This document shows, one piece after another, positions 44,908-53,369 of a stretch of DNA of 64,000 nucleotides. The position numbers and the translations under genes were made by a program. Origin of the DNA: CALAMD01 sp035301345 (GTDB lineage: Bacteria; Bacillota; Bacilli; Bacillales; Amphibacillaceae). Each line of letters begins with the position of its first letter. Positions within the stretch are counted from its first letter, which is position 1. Under the pieces are notes generated by a model, which worked only from the letters and a program-made list of their open reading frames with translations, was not told the origin of the DNA and ran no database searches. Location: the NCBI GenBank assembly GCA_035301345.1, contig DATGUM010000005.1:5090-69089 (forward strand). The letters are read 5' to 3'.

Positions 44908-45363
44908 CTACCTGTCCCTTTCCTCTTCCATCTTCCTTTGCAAATGTTCAATGTTTGTTATAAGTTCTGCAAGTGTTTCGCGGTACGTACTTACATCTGC
45001 ACCAAATGGATCCGTAATATCTTGCGTACTATAATCTTTCCCTGTTTCGACAAATTCCTTTAATGTGAATGTTTTGTCTGCTACTTCTAAGTATTGTGTG
45101 GATAAAATTTCTCGATGTTGAATAGTCATCGTTAAAATGAGGTCGGCCCATAACAACAAATCACGTGTCACAGGCTGGGCTTCATGGTTAATGTGGATAT
45201 TTTTTTCCTTAAGAACAGTTTCTGCGTGTTGATTAGCTGATCCGCCATCCATCGCAAAAATACCTGCAGACTGTACATTTGCTTGTGGAATCATCTGCTT
45301 TGTCACTGCTTCTGCCATCGGACTTCTACACGTATTCCCCGTACACACGAATAAAATATTCAT
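44908..45363 (-). CDS. ywlE: Protein-arginine phosphatase YwlE (low-molecular-weight PTP family)
   Basis: 151 residues. Phosphatase loop FVCTGNTCRSPMAEA with the nucleophilic Cys and the Thr that in YwlE makes the pocket select phosphoarginine over phosphotyrosine; acid loop DITDPFGAD. In B. subtilis it reverses McsB arginine phosphorylation, which controls stress regulators and marks proteins for ClpCP. TGGAGGA ribosome site. Confidence 0.92.
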   Translation of the reverse strand: MNILFVCTGNTCRSPMAEAVTKQMIPQANVQSAGIFAMDGGSANQHAETVLKEKNIHINHEAQPVTRDLLLWADLILTMTIQHREILSTQYLEVADKTFTLKEFVETGKDYSTQDITDPFGADVSTYRETLAELITNIEHLQRKMEEERDR

Positions 45364-45438
45364 TGATATCCTCCAGTTTACCCTTAGGTATAATATATCA
45401 TAAATAACTAATAAAACATATCACTTAGGTATTTATAC

Positions 45439-46473
45439 TTACTTATTGTTAGTAGAGTTTTTTTCTGCCGCTCGTTCTAAACGATTCATAATAGCAATGC
45501 CAATTCCTTCTTTCGGAAATGTTTCACATATAATCTCATCAACTTCCTCATGAGAAAAAGAGCGCAGGCCACGATAAATATTTTTTGCAATTTGCGACAA
45601 GTCACTCCCAAGAGCAAAAGTTTTTCTTGCGATTAATTGACGACTTAGTGCATCACTCGCTAACACACCGACAATTTTCCCGTTAGCTTGCGCATCATCA
45701 ATATACTGTTGCATATGAGTAACTGATGGACGCATGAGCGTTAACGGCACGTCAGGGCTATAATGCCGATATTTAACACCAGGAGAAAGTGGCTTCTTCT
45801 CTTCAGTCGATTGAGCGTTCGCGATTTTTACTTCGCCTACGACTTTTCGTATCTCATCTGCCGTCACACCACCTGGACGCAAAATAATCGGTACATTTGA
45901 CGTACAATCAACGACTGTTGACTCCATTCCAATCCCTGTCTGCCCACCGTCTAAAATACCAGCTATTTTTCCTGATAAGTCTTCTATCACATGTGACGCC
46001 TCAGTCGGACTCGGTTTTCCGGACGTATTTGCACTCGGCGCGGCAATTGGTCGCCCACTCGCCTTAATTAAGGCTAAAGCTACTGGGTGATCAGGTATAC
46101 GAATCGCCACTGTTGATAACCCTGCCGTGACACGTGAAGCGCACGTCCCATTACTCGGCAAAACGTACGTTATTGGCCCGGGTGAAAAATGATAAATTAA
46201 TTGTTCAACAAACGGAGGAACGGACGTAACGAGAGAAAGTAACTGTTCCTGCGTAGCGACGTGAGCGATTAAAGGATTATCTTGTGGCCTACCTTTCGCT
46301 TGAAAAATTCGCTCAACAGCCTCGTCACTCAGTGCATCAGCCCCGAGCCCATACACCGTTTCAGTCGGAAAAGCGACAAGCTCGCCAGCATTAATCATCG
46401 CTGCCGCTTCTTCAATTATTTCGTCATTCGCTTTTTTATCCGTTGCCAACGTCCACTGCTTTGTTTTCTTCAC
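45439..46473 (-). CDS. ywlC: L-threonylcarbamoyladenylate synthase (YwlC/TsaC, Sua5 type)
   Basis: 344 residues, GTG start after GGGGGATG. N-terminal YrdC/Sua5 domain (about 20-205: PTETVYGLGADA, KGRPQDNPLIAHV, SANTSGKPSPT) and C-terminal Sua5 domain (about 225-335), with SPGVKYRHYSPDVP between them. Makes threonylcarbamoyl-AMP for the t6A37 modification of tRNAs that read ANN codons. Its upstream region carries tandem DnaA boxes. Confidence 0.94.
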   Translation of the reverse strand: MKKTKQWTLATDKKANDEIIEEAAAMINAGELVAFPTETVYGLGADALSDEAVERIFQAKGRPQDNPLIAHVATQEQLLSLVTSVPPFVEQLIYHFSPGPITYVLPSNGTCASRVTAGLSTVAIRIPDHPVALALIKASGRPIAAPSANTSGKPSPTEASHVIEDLSGKIAGILDGGQTGIGMESTVVDCTSNVPIILRPGGVTADEIRKVVGEVKIANAQSTEEKKPLSPGVKYRHYSPDVPLTLMRPSVTHMQQYIDDAQANGKIVGVLASDALSRQLIARKTFALGSDLSQIAKNIYRGLRSFSHEEVDEIICETFPKEGIGIAIMNRLERAAEKNSTNNK

Positions 46474-46526
46474 CTACTCATCCCCCCTTCTCTTTACATC
46501 CTTTGTGAATTAACATGATTAAACAG

Positions 46527-46654
46527 TTATGCACAACTCAATTGTTGATAGACTCACGTTATGACATGATTTTTCAAATGTATACACATTTTCTCCTTAA
46601 AATTAACACTGTTTCAACAAGTTATTAACATGCACCTGTGGATAATGTGGATAA
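46527..46654. promoter_or_regulatory. DnaA-box cluster upstream of ywlC
   Basis: Two perfect boxes lie directly in tandem (TGTGGATAA at 46637-46645 and 46646-46654). Near them are TTATGCACA (46527-46535, one mismatch) and TTATTAACA (46622-46630, two mismatches). Another perfect box lies in prmC at 47025-47033 and a one-mismatch box (TTATCCACC) at 47592-47600. The consensus is TTATCCACA. I recall the ywlC region as one of the chromosomal DnaA-binding sites of B. subtilis; this needs checking. Confidence 0.75.
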
Positions 46655-46699
46655 AGTTGATTGTTACGCGATTTCTCATTCAATATTAATCGATTGAGC

Positions 46700-47590
46700 T
46701 CAGTCATCACTTGAGAACTCATGTTCTAAATAAGCGCTCACTATTCGGTCTTGTCCGTTTATATCTTTAATAATTTCAACAGTGCTGTTCGGAAAAAATG
46801 ACTTTATTAGTTTCGTCACACGCACGCCTTGTGTATAACCAATTTCAAACATAATAAGCGAAACACTCGTAAAATGATTAGCTATTTGCTTTAATATCGT
46901 CTCATAAGCAGCTAATCCATCATTTTCAGCAAATAAAGCTAAGTCTGGATCATAATTTTTAACCGTATCTGATAAATGATCTTTTTCACGATAAGCAATA
47001 TAAGGTGGATTACTCACAATAATCTGTGGATAAGTTTGATTGTTGATGATTGGTTGCAAAAAATTCCCTTGTAAAAACTGAACGTGTGCACCTAATTGTG
47101 TCGCATTAGCTTTAGCTACTTCCAGTGCTCGTTCGCTAATATCCGTTGCATAAACGTCTAGCTGCTCATGTTCTAAAGCTAGAGTCGTTCCAATCACTCC
47201 ACTGCCCGTACCCACATCAACAACAACAAGAGATTCATTTCGCGAAAAATTTTCATCTATTTTTTTTAACGTTAAATCGACAAGCTCTTCTGTTTCCTGA
47301 CGCGGGATAAGCACATGTTCATTCACAGAAAATTTTCTCCCAAAAAAATGTGCATAACCGAGCAAATGTTGTACAGGTTCCCCTGTTTCCACATGAATAT
47401 GTATGAGATTTTCATACGATTTTACTTGTTCATCTGAAATGGGCATTTGCATATTCATATAAAAGGTCGATTGATCAACATTTAGAACATGTTCCAACAA
47501 TATTTTAGCAACATTCGGTTCTCGTTCGTTTTTTTCTAAAAAAAGAGAAGCCCATTCCAGGACTTCATACTGTTTATACGTTTTCTTCAT
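46700..47590 (-). CDS. prmC: Peptide chain release factor glutamine methyltransferase PrmC
   Basis: 296 residues from ATG 47590, one base after the prfA stop, with GGTGG upstream; a TTG at 47602 overlapping prfA is the alternative. SAM-binding VVVDVGTGSGVIGTTLA and the catalytic NPPYI motif in IIVSNPPYIAYREKD. It methylates the Gln of the GGQ motif in release factors. Always next to prfA in bacilli. spoIIR, which follows in B. subtilis, is not here. Confidence 0.94.
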   Translation of the reverse strand: MKKTYKQYEVLEWASLFLEKNEREPNVAKILLEHVLNVDQSTFYMNMQMPISDEQVKSYENLIHIHVETGEPVQHLLGYAHFFGRKFSVNEHVLIPRQETEELVDLTLKKIDENFSRNESLVVVDVGTGSGVIGTTLALEHEQLDVYATDISERALEVAKANATQLGAHVQFLQGNFLQPIINNQTYPQIIVSNPPYIAYREKDHLSDTVKNYDPDLALFAENDGLAAYETILKQIANHFTSVSLIMFEIGYTQGVRVTKLIKSFFPNSTVEIIKDINGQDRIVSAYLEHEFSSDD

Positions 47591-47591
47591 T

Positions 47592-48665
47592 TTATCCACC
47601 AATTTGTTCGAGTTTTTCTGCTTGTTCTTCTAATAATAATGCGTCAATTAATTCATCGAGTGACCCGTCAATGATTTGATCTAATTTTTGCACAGTTAAA
47701 CCAATGCGATGATCAGTGACACGATTTTGCGGGTAATTGTACGTACGAATTCTTTCCGAACGATCCCCTGTTCCGACGGCTGTTTTACGTGTTGCATCAT
47801 ATTCCGCTTGAGCTTCTTGTTGTGCTGCATCATACACACGTGCTTTTAATACTTTCATCGCTTTTTCACGGTTTTTAATTTGGGATTTCTCATCTTGCAT
47901 TGATACGACAATACCTGTTGGGAAGTGTGTAATACGAACAGCTGAATCTGTCGTGTTAACGTGTTGTCCTCCCGCACCACTTGAGCGATACGTATCGATT
48001 TTAATATCTTCATTACGAATTTCTACGTCGATATCTTCCGCTTCAGGCAAAACAGCAACAGTTGCTGTTGACGTATGAATACGCCCACCAGACTCTGTTT
48101 CTGGCACACGTTGTACACGGTGCGCGCCGTTTTCATATTTTAATTTCGAATAGGCACCATTTCCATTAATAATGAAAATAATTTCTTTATACCCACCAAC
48201 GCCTGTTGTTTGTGCTTCAATGACTTCTGTTTGCCAACGGTTCGCTTCAGCATAACGCGCATACATCCGATATAAATCTCCAGCAAATAAAGCTGCCTCG
48301 TCACCACCTGCTGCTGCACGAACTTCAACAATAACGTTCTTATCGTCGTTCGGATCTTTTGGTAGTAGTAAGATTTTCAGTTCTTCTTCTAATGCTGTCG
48401 TTGATTTATCGAGTTCGGAAATTTCCATTTTAACCATCTCAGCCATTTCTGCATCGGCATCATCTTCTAACATCAATTTTGCATCGGCTAATTCCGTCGT
48501 CTGTTCTTTATATGTACGATATTTTTCAACGACTGTTTCTAAATCTGATTGTTCTTTTGAATATTCGCGTAATTTATCTATATCACTAACGACTTCTGGG
48601 TCGCTTAGTAATTCGTTCAATTTTTCATAACGATCTTCTAACACTTGTAAACGTTCAAGCACCAT
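47592..48665 (-). CDS. prfA: Peptide chain release factor 1
   Basis: 357 residues. SGAGGQHVNTTDSAVRITH contains the GGQ tripeptide that triggers peptide release; N-terminal helical domain and codon-recognition domain are full length. Recognises UAA and UAG stops. ATG start with AGAGGTG; GTG one codon later is also possible. Confidence 0.96.
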   Translation of the reverse strand: MVLERLQVLEDRYEKLNELLSDPEVVSDIDKLREYSKEQSDLETVVEKYRTYKEQTTELADAKLMLEDDADAEMAEMVKMEISELDKSTTALEEELKILLLPKDPNDDKNVIVEVRAAAGGDEAALFAGDLYRMYARYAEANRWQTEVIEAQTTGVGGYKEIIFIINGNGAYSKLKYENGAHRVQRVPETESGGRIHTSTATVAVLPEAEDIDVEIRNEDIKIDTYRSSGAGGQHVNTTDSAVRITHFPTGIVVSMQDEKSQIKNREKAMKVLKARVYDAAQQEAQAEYDATRKTAVGTGDRSERIRTYNYPQNRVTDHRIGLTVQKLDQIIDGSLDELIDALLLEEQAEKLEQIGG

Positions 48666-48737
48666 GCATCACCTCTTCTTGATTAACAGTATAATTATAA
48701 TATATATAGATGAAGAGGTCAAAAGGTTGATGTCATT

Positions 48738-50546
48738 TTAACGAACCTTAAAGTCATCATTCATCGCACGCGCAAGCATAACAGAAAATTCAGCACGAGA
48801 AATATTCGCTCGAGGCTTAAACACACCTGCTGATGTACCAACAGCAATACCGTTTTGTGCGAGCAATTCGATTTCTGCTTTTGCCCAACTTGACGAAATA
48901 TCATTAAATGAACTGCTTCCTTTTCCTGATAGTTCATAAGCGTCCGCGATAATCTTTGCCATTTGTTCTCTTGTGAGCGTATCATTCGGTCCAAACGTCC
49001 CGTCCGGATAACCACTAAAATACCCGGCTTTAACTGCCGCTTCAACAGCCCCGTAATAGTATGCTTTCTTATCTAAATCTGAAAAGCTCGGTTTATTTTT
49101 ATCTGTCGAAACATCTAATTGTTTTGCACGGGAAAGCATAACAGCGGCTTCTCCTCGCGTGATCGTTTTATTAGAACCAAATGTGCCGTCTGGTAGTCCA
49201 TAAACGACTTTATTCGTTTCTAAATAAATGATTTCATCTTTTGCCCAGCTCGGTAAATCAGGAAATGTTTTTACGATGTCTTTAACGACCGTATCTTTTC
49301 CTTCACGATCAAATGCTACGTCCCACTCACTCGCCTCGAAATAAATCTTATGTTCATTCTTTGTAATCGTTACTGGTAGTGACAACTCTTTTTTGAGGTC
49401 AGGGATCGTTACTTTCAGCGTATATTTTCCAGCAGTTAGTGGTTTTTCCACAACTTGTTCGAACATTTCACTCGTTGCCGTTAAATATGTTTTTCCATTT
49501 CTTTCTAATGCCATTTCATAAGATAAACTAGACTCATCTGCAATTTCTAAATGGGCGCCATTATTAATTTCTACGATTAGCTCATCTGGATCATCTTCCT
49601 GCCCAATAAAATATACGTCAGTGACGTTAACGTCTTCCATCGTTGTAAATGACCAAGCTTTTGAAAGATCACGCTTTTCCCCACCCACTAACACGTGGGC
49701 ATCTACAGATACGTGATATGTTTCTCCGTATGATAAAGGTTTTCGTGGAATAATCATGACGTGCTGATTCTCATCAGGGTCACGTTCAGGTGTAACGTCA
49801 TATACAGGTAAATTCTTACCGTTATTATCTGTCAACTGCACGTGATCAACGACTAATTCATTACTCGTATAATAGCCATCAGGATAATAAAAACTAATCG
49901 GATAGCCGACAACTTTTAAATCTTCATCATAAATCCCCCAATAAGATAAAGGGTTTGGTGATTCAATCGCTAGCCAGCTCACTTTAACGTCATTTTGGCC
50001 ATTTACCGGATAAACGACTACATCATCTTTTGTCGTTCCTGAAGTGGACGACGTATTTCCGTAATTAACAATGAGATGGCCATCTTCATTATATCCCGTG
50101 CCAACGTGTGCGTAATTAGGATTCATCATTGGCTCACGGTGATAAGGCGCATCAAATAATCCGTTAATACCTGAAATGCCTGTCGGCGCTCCAAAATTAA
50201 TCCCTTCTGAATAAACACGTGCTTCATAACCGAATGCTTTCGCTCGATCAAATGGTGAACGACCTGAAAACCCAGGATTCCCTTCGTCTTGATAATGACC
50301 TAGTGCATTATTTAAAAATAAGTAATCTGCATGTGATTGACTCGCTTTTTGAACACTCGAATGACTACTTAATGGCTGTAAATTCATTTTTTTACGGTAT
50401 TCATTCATTTTAAAAATCGCATCATCTTGAATATTGTTTAACGCATGTTCACTGCTGATTGAAACTTCTTTATTAGCATAAATCGTTTGTGTAACAAGTA
50501 AAATGAACAGGCACATACTCGTTAATAATAAAAGTCGTCTTCTCAT
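48738..50546 (-). CDS. CAP/SCP-domain surface protein with three C-terminal SLH domains
   Basis: 602 residues. Signal peptide to about residue 24, a CAP (SCP/PR1, YkwD-like) domain at about 40-170 with ALGHYQ, SEGINFG and PYHREPMMNP marking the conserved His and Glu sites, a middle region of about 230 residues with beta-rich Ig-like character, and three SLH domains (about 425-475, 488-535, 545-595; ITRGEAAV, LTREQMAK, ISRAEFSV). CAP proteins of Bacillus are secreted with mostly unknown function. The SLH domains anchor it to the same wall polymer as the S-layer protein. The gene lies between prfA and a luciferase-family gene, where B. subtilis has tdk. Confidence 0.88.
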   Translation of the reverse strand: MRRRLLLLTSMCLFILLVTQTIYANKEVSISSEHALNNIQDDAIFKMNEYRKKMNLQPLSSHSSVQKASQSHADYLFLNNALGHYQDEGNPGFSGRSPFDRAKAFGYEARVYSEGINFGAPTGISGINGLFDAPYHREPMMNPNYAHVGTGYNEDGHLIVNYGNTSSTSGTTKDDVVVYPVNGQNDVKVSWLAIESPNPLSYWGIYDEDLKVVGYPISFYYPDGYYTSNELVVDHVQLTDNNGKNLPVYDVTPERDPDENQHVMIIPRKPLSYGETYHVSVDAHVLVGGEKRDLSKAWSFTTMEDVNVTDVYFIGQEDDPDELIVEINNGAHLEIADESSLSYEMALERNGKTYLTATSEMFEQVVEKPLTAGKYTLKVTIPDLKKELSLPVTITKNEHKIYFEASEWDVAFDREGKDTVVKDIVKTFPDLPSWAKDEIIYLETNKVVYGLPDGTFGSNKTITRGEAAVMLSRAKQLDVSTDKNKPSFSDLDKKAYYYGAVEAAVKAGYFSGYPDGTFGPNDTLTREQMAKIIADAYELSGKGSSSFNDISSSWAKAEIELLAQNGIAVGTSAGVFKPRANISRAEFSVMLARAMNDDFKVR

Positions 50547-50608
50547 TGGTTTCCCCTTATCGTTTGTTTTTTGTCATAGTTTATAGTGCTTAATGTATGT
50601 TTAATAAG

Positions 50609-51553
50609 TTATCTATGTGCTGGGAAGTGTGGGACAACTTCTTCAGCGAGTTCCTGAACAATTTCCTCCACGGGACGAGTTGCTAACTTTAGCGTGAAAG
50701 CTACGTGATTCACACCAATCGCCCGTAATTCGTGTAAATGATTGATTAAAAAGTTGCGCCCTGTTCTGAACCCAAGCGGAATCCCTGTTGGTGGTTCGTT
50801 CGGATTTTCCGAAAGGTCAATAAAAAGTGATTGGGCAAACGGTTTAAACTCTTTCGTATGCGTTCGATACTCCTTAATTAAAAGCTCTTGAATAAATAAA
50901 TCACGTGGATAAAATAACCAGCCATCACCATTTTTAGCAATCCATTCACGCGTTTGTCCGGAATGACCAGTAATTAACGTCGGTATATCCATACTCGAAG
51001 GCTTCGGTAACACGTCTGCATCTGTTAAGTTAACGTTCGATGCCTGAATCGTAGGGAATTCCTCAGCCCATGCGCGACGGATCACTCGGAGCGATTCACG
51101 GAATAGCTCACTACGCTCTGCTTTATTAACTGAAAACGCGTTAAATTCAATCGGACGATCTCCCGTTGCAATGCCAAGCACTAAACGATTATGAGATAGT
51201 TTGTCAATGGAAGCAGCAGCCTTTGCCACGTGTAAAGGGTGGCGAACAGTCGTTACAATACTACCTGTTGCCAATGCAATTCTTTTTGTCTGAGCGGCTA
51301 AGTAGCCAAGATATACCCACGGATCATAAATTTGACCAACATCCCCAAATTCAGGGTCAAATAACGGTATGTCACGGACAAATAAAGATGCAAAATGAGC
51401 TTCATCTGCTTGCTTAGCCAAAGCCATTTGTTTAACTAAGTCCATTTCTGGAACGCTTCCTTTGTATCCTTCAATCGGAAAGAAAAGTCCGAGCGTTAAC
51501 TTATTTTCTTGAAACATCGTACGAAAGCCTTGATGCTGTTCAAATGTGTTCAT
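50609..51553 (-). CDS. LLM class flavin-dependent oxidoreductase (luciferase-like)
   Basis: 314 residues. Bacterial luciferase-like fold: TLGLFFPIEGYKG, FASLFVRDIPLFDPEFGDVGQ, IALATGSIVTTVRHPLHVAK, LVLGIATGDRP. The pattern fits the BA3436-type luciferase-family oxidoreductases of Bacillus (TIGR03571). Uses reduced FMN; substrate not known. AGGAGAA ribosome site. Probably monocistronic. Confidence 0.85.
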   Translation of the reverse strand: MNTFEQHQGFRTMFQENKLTLGLFFPIEGYKGSVPEMDLVKQMALAKQADEAHFASLFVRDIPLFDPEFGDVGQIYDPWVYLGYLAAQTKRIALATGSIVTTVRHPLHVAKAAASIDKLSHNRLVLGIATGDRPIEFNAFSVNKAERSELFRESLRVIRRAWAEEFPTIQASNVNLTDADVLPKPSSMDIPTLITGHSGQTREWIAKNGDGWLFYPRDLFIQELLIKEYRTHTKEFKPFAQSLFIDLSENPNEPPTGIPLGFRTGRNFLINHLHELRAIGVNHVAFTLKLATRPVEEIVQELAEEVVPHFPAHR

Positions 51554-51594
51554 TCGTCTATTCTCCTAGGCTCATTTATTTCTTTGTAAAGTAC

Positions 51595-51795
51595 TTACTT
51601 CTTCAACAATTGTTTGATTCTTTCAACTGACAAATTAGTCGCTTGTTCAATTTCTCTCGCTGTGAGGCCATTGCTGAACATTGTACGAACGAGCTCTGCT
51701 TGACCCTGTTCCTTTCCTCGATCAAAGTAAGAGTTTGGAAGTTGTGAAACGAAGTCACTTTCTTTTTTCGGTAATTCATCAACTTTTTCACGCAT
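51595..51795 (-). pseudogene. Duplicated tail of the Rpn-type nuclease gene
   Basis: 66 codons beginning at an ATG that corresponds to Met226-like residue of the neighbouring Rpn gene (MREKVDELPK). DNA and protein are nearly identical to the last part of that gene, except for an in-frame 24-base loss (DRGKEQGQ in place of DRGMKEGLEQGIEQGQ). No nuclease domain. A recent tandem partial duplication; whether it is translated is unknown, although the fused AGGAGGA upstream is copied too. Confidence 0.8.
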
Positions 51796-51820
51796 AATTT
51801 GTTCCTCCTCTAGTACAGAA

Positions 51821-52711
51821 TTACTTCTTCAACAATTGCTTGATTCTTTCAACTGACAAATTAGTCGCTTGTTCAATATCCCTTGCCGTGAGGCCATTGC
51901 TGAACATTGTATGAACGAGCTCTGCTTGACCCTGCTCTATTCCTTGTTCAAGACCCTCTTTCATTCCTCGGTCAAAGTAAGAGTTTGGGAGTTGTGAGAC
52001 GAGGTCACTTTCTTCTTTCGGTAATTCATCAACCTTTTCACGCATGATTTGTTCCTCCTCTTCGTTTAATTGTAAATACGTTTCGAAAAAGCCATACATC
52101 AATTGCATTTTTGCCGGGTCTAACTTCATGCGACTGATCATGCGTAAGAATTCAAACTTTACTTGGATACGTTCTTTTTCTGTGTACCCCATTTTACTGA
52201 GTAATGCTGCGACTGCTGGATTATCTTCTTTAATAAATTCGCGCCAAGATTTTTTGATGAGATGTAATTGTAAGTAATGAAAGGATAGTATTCGTACGGT
52301 TGGCAATTCGATTGTAAATGTGTCGTCGACAAAGCGAGAATCATCATAACTGAATACGGCAATTGGGAGAATAGGCATGCGGTATTTTTCATAGAGGCGA
52401 CTGTAGTAGATAAACATGCGTTCATTAAATTCATGTTGTAAAGATGATTGTGGTTCAACGTGGATGAGGATTATTTGCTCTTTTTGTTTCATTTTAACTT
52501 CAGCAAGTATATCAATTTGCCGCCGTTCGCCTTTGACAATATCTGTAAATATTTCTTGCTCTAAAAAGGTGACTGTTGAAAAATCGATGTCCGCAGCTTC
52601 TTCTGGGAAAAAACCTTCAATAAAAGACTGGAAGAATGTTTGAATCAACTCTTTAAATAAACGGTCATGATCAATATACGACTTTTTCTCTTCATAAATA
52701 AGTACACTCAT
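51821..52711 (-). CDS. Rpn family recombination-promoting nuclease
   Basis: 296 residues. PD-(D/E)XK nuclease of the Rpn/transposase_31 group: DHDRLFKELIQTFFQSFIEGF at the N-terminus, then RQIDILAEVKMK with the Asp and Glu of the active site and ILIHVEPQS with the ExQ pair; the C-terminal part (REIEQ-like HTH, SVERIKQLLKK) is typical. Rpn proteins of E. coli are DNA endonucleases that promote RecA-independent recombination and spread horizontally. A LexA-like operator precedes it (52791-52802). Its 3' end is duplicated at 51595-51795. Confidence 0.85.
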   Translation of the reverse strand: MSVLIYEEKKSYIDHDRLFKELIQTFFQSFIEGFFPEEAADIDFSTVTFLEQEIFTDIVKGERRQIDILAEVKMKQKEQIILIHVEPQSSLQHEFNERMFIYYSRLYEKYRMPILPIAVFSYDDSRFVDDTFTIELPTVRILSFHYLQLHLIKKSWREFIKEDNPAVAALLSKMGYTEKERIQVKFEFLRMISRMKLDPAKMQLMYGFFETYLQLNEEEEQIMREKVDELPKEESDLVSQLPNSYFDRGMKEGLEQGIEQGQAELVHTMFSNGLTARDIEQATNLSVERIKQLLKK

Positions 52712-52766
52712 TTTACCACATCCTACTTTATTATGGTGCTTATTCGTGGTGATATTTTCTAAAAAA

Positions 52767-52772
52767 AGTATA
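52767..52772 (-). promoter_or_regulatory. -10 box of the Rpn gene
   Basis: TATACT on the minus strand, about 55 bases before the start codon; the LexA-like box lies at the -35 position, 17-18 bases upstream. Confidence 0.5.
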
Positions 52773-52790
52773 ACATGAAACAGCTAATAA

Positions 52791-52802
52791 GAACAGATGT
52801 TC
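52791..52802. promoter_or_regulatory. LexA-like (SOS) box upstream of the Rpn gene
   Basis: GAACAGATGTTC, which fits the Bacillus core GAAC-N4-GTTC, with the arms extended to AGAACA and TGTTCT. Occupied LexA would cover the -35 region of the Rpn promoter. Confidence 0.5.
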
Positions 52803-52926
52803 TGTCCGCTATTCATAAAATTGATTTTTAGTAGTTTTTTTGACTTAAATAGAGGATTTTCATGGCTATTGCACGAATACTTTTTAAAAGTGAATGTTAA
52901 AACCGTCTAACTATTAAATAGTCATT
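52803..52926. other. Intergenic, nothing further seen
   Basis: AT-rich bases between the SOS-like box and the terminator of the small fragment gene. No gene. Confidence 0.4.
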
Positions 52927-52958
52927 AAAAAGGTGTCAGTGATTATTCACTAACACCT
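52927..52958 (-). terminator. Terminator after the small fragment gene
   Basis: AGGTGT-C-AGTGA pairs with TCACT-A-ACACCT, followed on the minus strand by TTTTTAATG. Confidence 0.8.
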
Positions 52959-52986
52959 GTTAAAATATATTTATTTTTCATCCGTC

Positions 52987-53130
52987 TTATGTCTTATGTG
53001 CAACAGACACATTCCCTATCGTAGATCCTACGGGAAATGTTTTTGAGTCAAAATACTCATAAACTAATAATCCACTCACAATTATTAATAGACTAGCAAT
53101 TATAATTATTATTTTTTTATTAAACATCAT
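52987..53130 (-). pseudogene. N-terminal fragment of a membrane-anchored, possibly VanW/PG-binding type protein
   Basis: 47 codons from ATG 53130 (GAGGGA upstream). One membrane helix (IIIIIASLLIIVSGLLVYEYF) then FPVGSTIGNVSV, which looks like the first strand of the PG_binding_4/VanW proteins (FPxGVxIGGVDV). The gene stops directly after HKT, and a terminator follows. Probably a truncated leftover; it could be a real small membrane protein. The similarity is weak. Confidence 0.35.
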
Positions 53131-53369
53131 GGCGACCGATCCCTCACTCTGATAGCAATTAAAAAAAACTAAAAAAATACCTTTACATGAGGCCCATATC
53201 AATGGAATCCTGCACGTAAAGGTCGGTTGCACAACTAGCTCCATACGGTTCCAGTGCCCAATATAAATAAACCGTATATCTTCGCTTTCCTTATATTCAC
53301 ATTCAATTTATGTAATCTTTTTTGCCTAATACTAATTTACTATAAATGATTTAAATATGCAATCTATTT
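53131..53369. other. Intergenic, no gene seen
   Basis: About 240 AT-rich bases; the upstream reading frame in continuity with the fragment gene lacks a ribosome site. Confidence 0.4.

Noticed and set aside
46474..46699. Remnant of spoIIR between prmC and ywlC
   Set aside because: No SpoIIR-like segment in any frame; the sequence is instead a run of DnaA-like boxes.
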